Source of the DNA: Elusimicrobiota bacterium
Lineage (GTDB): Bacteria > Elusimicrobiota > Endomicrobiia > CG1-02-37-114 > JAHJSO01
DNA: 8,666 nt
Reading direction: 5' to 3'
NCBI GenBank assembly: GCA_018830385.1
Contig: JAHJSO010000097.1
Coordinates: forward strand, 1-8,666
Part shown: piece by piece, positions 5,969 to 8,666 of the stretch
How the letters are laid out: every line of letters begins with the position of its first letter
Numbering within the stretch: position 1 is the stretch's first letter
Notes under the pieces: model-generated
The model's database searches: none
The model's input: the letters and a program-made list of their open reading frames with translations, nothing else
Told to the model about the DNA's origin: nothing
Made by a program: the position numbers and the translations under genes

Positions 5969-7186
5969 ATGAGACCTTCAGTAATCCAGCCGTTTGCGGC
6001 GTTGAGGTATGCCGCAGGAGACATTTCAAAAGAGATATGCCCGCCGTACGACGTTATTTCACCCGCAGAAAAAGAGGAATTGCTTGCCGCCTCCGGGTAC
6101 AACATTGTGCGGGTTGAATTCCCTGAAAACAAACCAGTGGGAATAAAGAGAGCGGGAAAGACGTTTCAGTCCTGGCGCAGGGACGGCGTCCTTATCAAAG
6201 ACCGCCGGCCGTCTTTTTACGTTTACACCCAGCAGTTTGAAATTTCAGGCAGGAGCCGCACGAGGACAGGGTTTTTTTGCGCCCTTAAATTGGACCCGGA
6301 GAGGATTTACAGGCACGAACATACGTCTGCAAAGCCGGTTGACTACCGCCTTGAATTGCTGAAAGGCGTCGGCGCAAACACAAGCCCGATATTCTGCCTT
6401 TTCGGCGATACACAGGGGAGGGCTTCGGACACTTTGTCCGCCTATATGGACAAAAAGTCCACTAAACGCCTCTATCAGTTCACGGACAAGGACAATATAA
6501 AGCATTCCCTGCGCGCCGTTACGGACCCATTGGCAATATTTGAAATTCAGAAAACGTTCACAGGGGAAAAATTCGTAATCGCCGACGGGCATCACAGGTA
6601 CAGAACCTCCCTGCTTTATGCTGAAATGAAAAATCGGCAGGCGGCCGGCAGGGACAGGGCGGCGAGACCCGCGCACGGCGCGGGCGCCACGGCAGGGACA
6701 ATATGTCCACATAATTATATACTTGCTTTCTTATGCCCCGCGGAAAGCCCCGGGCTGGTTATTCTGCCCACGCACAGGGCGGTGAGGCCGCGGACAGACG
6801 TATCATCCAAAATAAAGAGGTATTTTGATTTGAAAGAATGGGATGGCAAAGGGAAGCCGCAGATTGTGGTTTATCACACGGGCAGTTTCAGGATAATGCA
6901 CCTGAAGAAAAAATATCTGGATAAATTCAGGAGGTACCTGCAGGTGCCTGCAATAGTTCTGCACAAACTTGTTTTTGATGAAGTCCGGACAGAGGACATA
7001 TACTTTACAAAGGATTATCAGGATGCAGTCAGGAAGGCGGAAGAAGTCCGGGGTTATGCTTTCCTGCTCGAGCCGGTTAAGACCGGCGACCTTTTCCTGT
7101 ATTCCTTGTCCGGTATGATTATGCCGCCCAAGACAACTTACTTTTACCCGAAGGTCCCTGCGGGGCTTGTGGTTTATCAGGTTTAA
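5969..7186 (+). CDS. DUF1015 family protein (PF06245), 405 aa
   Basis: The protein matches the DUF1015 family from end to end: N-terminal IQPFAALRY (6-14) and ICPPYDVISP (23-32), central FVIADGHHRYRTSL (202-215), then PGLVILPTHR (261-270) and the C-terminal MPPKTTYFYPK (385-395). The DGHHR motif is shared with ParB/sulfiredoxin-fold proteins, including free-serine kinases (SerK, SbnI), so a small-molecule kinase role is conceivable. No activity is shown by this sequence. There is no signal peptide or membrane segment, so it is cytosolic. Odd: residues about 224-243 form an Ala/Gly/Arg-rich loop coded by GC-rich DNA, longer than the loop I recall in relatives. It is transcribed divergently from ndk across a 138-bp gap. 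The ATG at 5969 fits the family N-terminus but has no Shine-Dalgarno. The gene stands alone, with no serine-biosynthesis neighbour to support a SerK-like job. Confidence 0.88.
   Translation: MRPSVIQPFAALRYAAGDISKEICPPYDVISPAEKEELLAASGYNIVRVEFPENKPVGIKRAGKTFQSWRRDGVLIKDRRPSFYVYTQQFEISGRSRTRTGFFCALKLDPERIYRHEHTSAKPVDYRLELLKGVGANTSPIFCLFGDTQGRASDTLSAYMDKKSTKRLYQFTDKDNIKHSLRAVTDPLAIFEIQKTFTGEKFVIADGHHRYRTSLLYAEMKNRQAAGRDRAARPAHGAGATAGTICPHNYILAFLCPAESPGLVILPTHRAVRPRTDVSSKIKRYFDLKEWDGKGKPQIVVYHTGSFRIMHLKKKYLDKFRRYLQVPAIVLHKLVFDEVRTEDIYFTKDYQDAVRKAEEVRGYAFLLEPVKTGDLFLYSLSGMIMPPKTTYFYPKVPAGLVVYQV
6637..6698. repeat. GC-rich palindromic segment inside the DUF1015 gene
   Basis: This segment is markedly richer in GC than its flanks and encodes the variable Ala/Gly/Arg loop after the DGHHR helix. 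It contains a perfect 7-bp stem with a 3-nt loop, CCCGCGC-ACG-GCGCGGG (6668-6684), followed by GGCGCCAC, which resembles the GGCGCCA core in the pckA insertion. It lies in a tolerant surface loop and keeps the frame. Confidence 0.55.
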
Positions 7187-7253
7187 CAGTTGTACCGGAT
7201 GTCTCCCCGAGGATTGTAGTGTAGTGCGTATAACAGATCTATATATTTTGGTT

Positions 7254-7337
7254 GTCATTGCGAGGAGCGTTAGCGACGAAGCAATCGCCGTCTGAACAAT
7301 CGAGATTGCCACGCTTCCTTCGGTCGCTCGCAATGAC
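7254..7337. repeat. Palindromic dispersed repeat, copy 3
   Basis: An 84-bp element from GTCATTGCGAGGAGCG to CGCTCGCAATGAC. Arms are GCGACGAAGCAATCG on the left and CGAGATTGCC on the right, flanking a short loop. It is the same family as the two copies between pckA and the PBP gene. It starts 67 bp after the DUF1015 stop, and its right end supplies the ATG and first Thr codon of the TPR remnant. Translations of such repeats (SLRGALATKQS...FLRSLAMT) are a familiar artefact in databases, so reading frames within it should not be called genes. Confidence 0.9.
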
Positions 7338-7821
7338 ACACAAAAAAAATTTCGCCAGGGCGGAGTATGACCAGTCGCTCCACTATTTTAACATGGCGCT
7401 GAGGATAGCGCCGTCCGATACCGGGCTGTTGCTGAATTTGGGCGAGACATGGGTAGCCAGGGGTGACAGGGATGCAGACAGGTCTTTTTACAAAATAGCA
7501 ATGAACTACTACCGGAAAGCCGCTGAGGCAGAACCGCTGAATAAACATTCGCACGACAAACTGATATACCTTGCATCAAAACTGGACGTTCTGAACGAAC
7601 TTGCAGTTGAGTACAACGAAAAGATAAAAAGTTTAAGAGCGGCTGGCGCGGCAAGGGGTTATTCTTTTTCTTTTTTACGTTGCTTACAGGGCAAGTGTTG
7701 TATTACGCAAGGAGATGAAGCGCAACGGTCCGCAACAGATTACCCCAGTTACTCCAGGGCGGATTATTCCGGGAGGCGCGCGGGCGTGACAATTCGCAGG
7801 TGTGACAAAACTCAGGTGTGA
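7333..7821 (+). pseudogene. TPR-repeat protein remnant, 5'-truncated at a palindromic repeat and probably 3'-frameshifted
   Basis: From an ATG formed by the repeat end, the first 100 or so residues are TPR-like: KNFARAEYDQSLHYFNMALRIAPSD (residues 5-29) is the turn plus helix B of one TPR, GLLLNLGETWVARGD (31-45) starts the next, and FYKIAMNYYRKAAEAEPLN (52-70) completes it. Helix A of the first repeat should precede KNFARA, but the palindromic repeat sits there instead, so the original N-terminus is apparently missing. After an AAAAA run at 7624-7628 the frame turns into Cys/Arg/Ser-rich, non-TPR sequence. The other two frames there read hydrophobic, membrane-like stretches (one ends QQITPVTPGRIIPGG before a TGA at 7787-7789), so a frameshift probably cut off a C-terminal membrane anchor. 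No Shine-Dalgarno or convincing promoter is seen. It could still be expressed as a small scaffold; its function is unknown. Confidence 0.55.
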
Positions 7822-7829
7822 CAAAACTC
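7782..7829. repeat. 16-bp tandem repeat, three copies
   Basis: Two identical 16-bp units, AGGTGTGACAAAACTC, occupy 7798-7813 and 7814-7829. A degenerate unit, GGGCGTGACAATTCGC (11 of 16 matches), precedes them at 7782-7797. The last unit forms the left arm of the hairpin described next, so the array duplicates a terminator arm. Confidence 0.8.
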
Positions 7830-7845
7830 ACACCTTTGACTTTTT
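7814..7845 (+). terminator. Rho-independent terminator-like hairpin
   Basis: A perfect 8-bp stem, AGGTGTGA (7814-7821) with TCACACCT (7828-7835), has a 6-nt loop (CAAAAC). It is followed by TTGAC and then TTTTT (7841-7845). The stem is only moderately GC-rich and the T-run is set off by a few bases, so efficiency may be modest. It lies after the TPR remnant and before the strong promoter at 7935, where a plus-strand terminator makes sense. Confidence 0.6.
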
Positions 7846-7934
7846 CACCGACGAGAGTATATTTTAGAAATCGTTATATGAGTTGTTCCGTGTTCCGCCC
7901 CGGGAGGCAGTGTAGAAAACTTTTCAGAAAACCC

Positions 7935-7962
7935 TTGACAAATCCCCAGAAACTGTTATAAT
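7935..7962 (+). promoter_or_regulatory. Consensus sigma-70 promoter with extended -10
   Basis: TTGACA (7935-7940), a 16-bp spacer, and TATAAT (7957-7962) preceded by TGT, which makes an extended -10 (TGnTATAAT). Every hexamer base matches the E. coli consensus. Transcription would start near 7969, about 107 nt upstream of the ATG at 8076. This is the strongest promoter in the window and points to high or specially controlled expression of the last gene. Confidence 0.87.
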
Positions 7963-7968
7963 AATGGT

Positions 7969-8075
7969 GGAAAGTTACAGAGTTGTAAACGGATTCAAGG
8001 ATGTTTGAATAATGTTTTTTTTGAGTTTTAAACTATTAGATAGCAACAAGCGAAACAAAAGGGCGAGGTGCGGAG
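7969..8075 (+). other. Leader (5' UTR) of the exported-protein gene, with tiny upstream reading frames
   Basis: About 107 nt lie between the predicted transcription start and the coding start. The leader holds ATG-TTT-GAA-TAA (8001-8012), whose stop overlaps a second ATG (8012) opening a 24-codon frame that ends at 8086, 11 nt inside the main gene. A T8 tract lies at 8015-8022. Neither upstream frame has a well-spaced Shine-Dalgarno. I find no recognisable riboswitch core. The length leaves room for post-transcriptional control, which is inference. Confidence 0.35.
8065..8070 (+). promoter_or_regulatory. Ribosome binding site of the exported-protein gene
   Basis: GAGGTG, a six-base match to the anti-Shine-Dalgarno sequence, lies 5 nt upstream of the ATG at 8076. 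It fixes the start of a gene that has no recognised homologue and runs off the window. Confidence 0.75.
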
Positions 8076-8666
8076 ATGTGTTGTAAAAAACTTTTCTTGC
8101 TTTTAATTTGCACAACCGTACTCATAACGACCGCTCACAAAGGACGCAACGGGGCGGTTTATAGTGTAAACCCTGCAATTTCCGACACCCACATGGCTTT
8201 AACGCCGCAGTTTTTAATGCCCGACTTTAAGTCCCTTTACGACGACAATTCCTATGATGAAAGAGATGAATTCAACCAGCCGATAAAAAAGCCGGTAAAT
8301 CGCGCGGCGAAACGAACGGGTGCCGCAGGGATTGCTATGGCAAAACGCACCGGCGCAGGCAATGCCGGGCTGGATACTAATTCCCTCAGAGCGTTGTTTA
8401 TCGCCGGACTTCATAACTTGCTGTTAAAGTCGGAAATATACAGCATGGCGAGGGCAGTAGATGTATTAAAGCAGAGGATAAACCCCTCGGAGACCTTTTT
8501 CGCCGTACCTTTTGTTCTTCTTATCCGTCATTTTATCGCAGGCGTAACGTCCGACTTGAAATGGCTGAAACGGATTTTATCGGCAGCCGCGCTTTGCCTT
8601 CTATTTTCGGTAATAATAGTCAACTCACCTCTTTTTGTTTCCTTCCTTTTCTTCACACCTAAAGCC
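8076..8666 (+). CDS. Unrecognised exported or membrane protein, 5' part (197 codons, open at window end)
   Basis: The frame is open from the ATG at 8076 to the last base. I do not recognise the family. Residues 1-20 (basic CCKK, then LFLLLICTTVLITTA) look like a signal peptide or anchor; the LLIC stretch does not make a proper lipobox. Residues 21-75 are polar with an acidic patch (SLYDDNSYDERDEF, 53-66). Residues 78-99 are an 11-residue duplication, AKRTGAAGIAM / AKRTGAGNAGL. Then come an amphipathic stretch (102-135), a weak hydrophobic segment (141-157), a basic DLKWLKRI, and a strong membrane helix (about 168-193). The segment from 102 on could be a cytoplasmic or membrane domain continuing past the edge. 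A consensus promoter and a good GAGGTG ribosome site precede it, so it is very likely a real, well-expressed gene. It is downstream of, and separated by a terminator from, the TPR remnant. Confidence 0.72.
   Translation, partial: MCCKKLFLLLICTTVLITTAHKGRNGAVYSVNPAISDTHMALTPQFLMPDFKSLYDDNSYDERDEFNQPIKKPVNRAAKRTGAAGIAMAKRTGAGNAGLDTNSLRALFIAGLHNLLLKSEIYSMARAVDVLKQRINPSETFFAVPFVLLIRHFIAGVTSDLKWLKRILSAAALCLLFSVIIVNSPLFVSFLFFTPKA
8307..8372 (+). repeat. 33-bp in-frame tandem duplication in the exported-protein gene
   Basis: Two 33-nt units (8307-8339 and 8340-8372) encode AKRTGAAGIAM and AKRTGAGNAGL. They match well at the start (GCnAAACGnACnGG) and drift toward the end, so the duplication is not recent. 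The product is a basic Gly/Ala-rich linker between the exported N-terminal region and the rest. Confidence 0.65.

Noticed and set aside
6245..6712. 155-codon minus-strand open frame inside the DUF1015 gene
   Set aside because: It is antisense to a well-conserved coding region, Cys/Arg/Pro-rich, with no family match or ribosome site; it is open because of GC-rich codon use on the other strand.
7187..7253. Promoter for the TPR remnant (TATAAC and TATATATT tracts)
   Set aside because: No -35 hexamer lies at acceptable spacing from either tract, so I cannot support a call.
7252..7335. N-terminal 27 residues (SLRGALATKQS...) as the start of the TPR protein
   Set aside because: This stretch is a translation of the palindromic repeat; the same kind of peptide appears in many genomes as an annotation artefact. 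The mirrored minus-strand frames at 6803-7339 and 7270-7554 fail for the same reason.
7782..7829. CRISPR array from the tandem 16-mers
   Set aside because: The units are directly adjacent with no unique spacers, and no cas genes are nearby.
8100..8165. Cyclic-di-GMP (GEMM) riboswitch, suggested by AAAGGACGCAACGGGGC
   Set aside because: The segment lies inside the coding sequence, and the other GEMM landmarks (GGCAAACC, the GAAA tetraloop and its receptor) are absent.
8214..8414. Minus-strand 66-codon frame near the right end
   Set aside because: It is opposite the plus-strand frame that has a strong promoter, a ribosome site and a signal-like N-terminus; the antisense frame has none of these.

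Overview
The window looks like ordinary chromosomal DNA from a bacterium, probably an uncultivated or poorly sampled Gram-negative-type lineage. The evidence is a GTP-dependent PEP carboxykinase, a long Ndk resembling the archaeal type, a class A penicillin-binding protein of about 700 residues, a DUF1015 protein, and scattered palindromic repeats of the GTCATTGCGAG...CTCGCAATGAC kind known from several environmental phyla. Elusimicrobiota, Omnitrophota, Nitrospirota and Desulfobacterota are all possible. I cannot name the phylum from sequence alone.

Left two thirds (1-5909, minus strand): one apparent transcription unit, ndk - pckA - [two palindromic repeats] - class A PBP - rsmG - rhomboid protease (cut by the window edge). 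It is driven by a near-consensus sigma-70 promoter at 5881-5909. Downstream the genes are packed tightly: 45 bp between ndk and pckA, 2 bp between the PBP and rsmG, and an ATGA overlap between rsmG and the rhomboid. Ndk interconverts GTP and ATP, and this PEPCK consumes or makes GTP, so that pair is metabolically coherent. The rest concerns envelope synthesis, ribosome maturation and membrane proteolysis.

Middle (5910-7186, plus strand): a divergent DUF1015-family gene with no Shine-Dalgarno. Its best promoter candidate would start the transcript at about the ATG, so the message may be leaderless.

Right third (7187-8666, plus strand): a third palindromic repeat abuts a TPR-protein remnant that lacks the start of its first TPR helix pair and appears frameshifted at the 3' end. 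Next come a 16-bp tandem repeat whose last copy forms a terminator-like hairpin, a consensus -35/extended -10 promoter (7935-7962), a leader of about 107 nt, and an unrecognised exported or membrane protein that runs off the window.

Two themes cross gene boundaries. One is the palindromic repeat family (three copies, one apparently disrupting a gene). The other is short GC-rich, Gly/Ala/Arg-rich in-frame segments inside pckA and the DUF1015 gene, with weaker examples in rsmG, the TPR remnant and the last gene. I see no CRISPR array, transposase, tRNA, rRNA or recognisable defence system.
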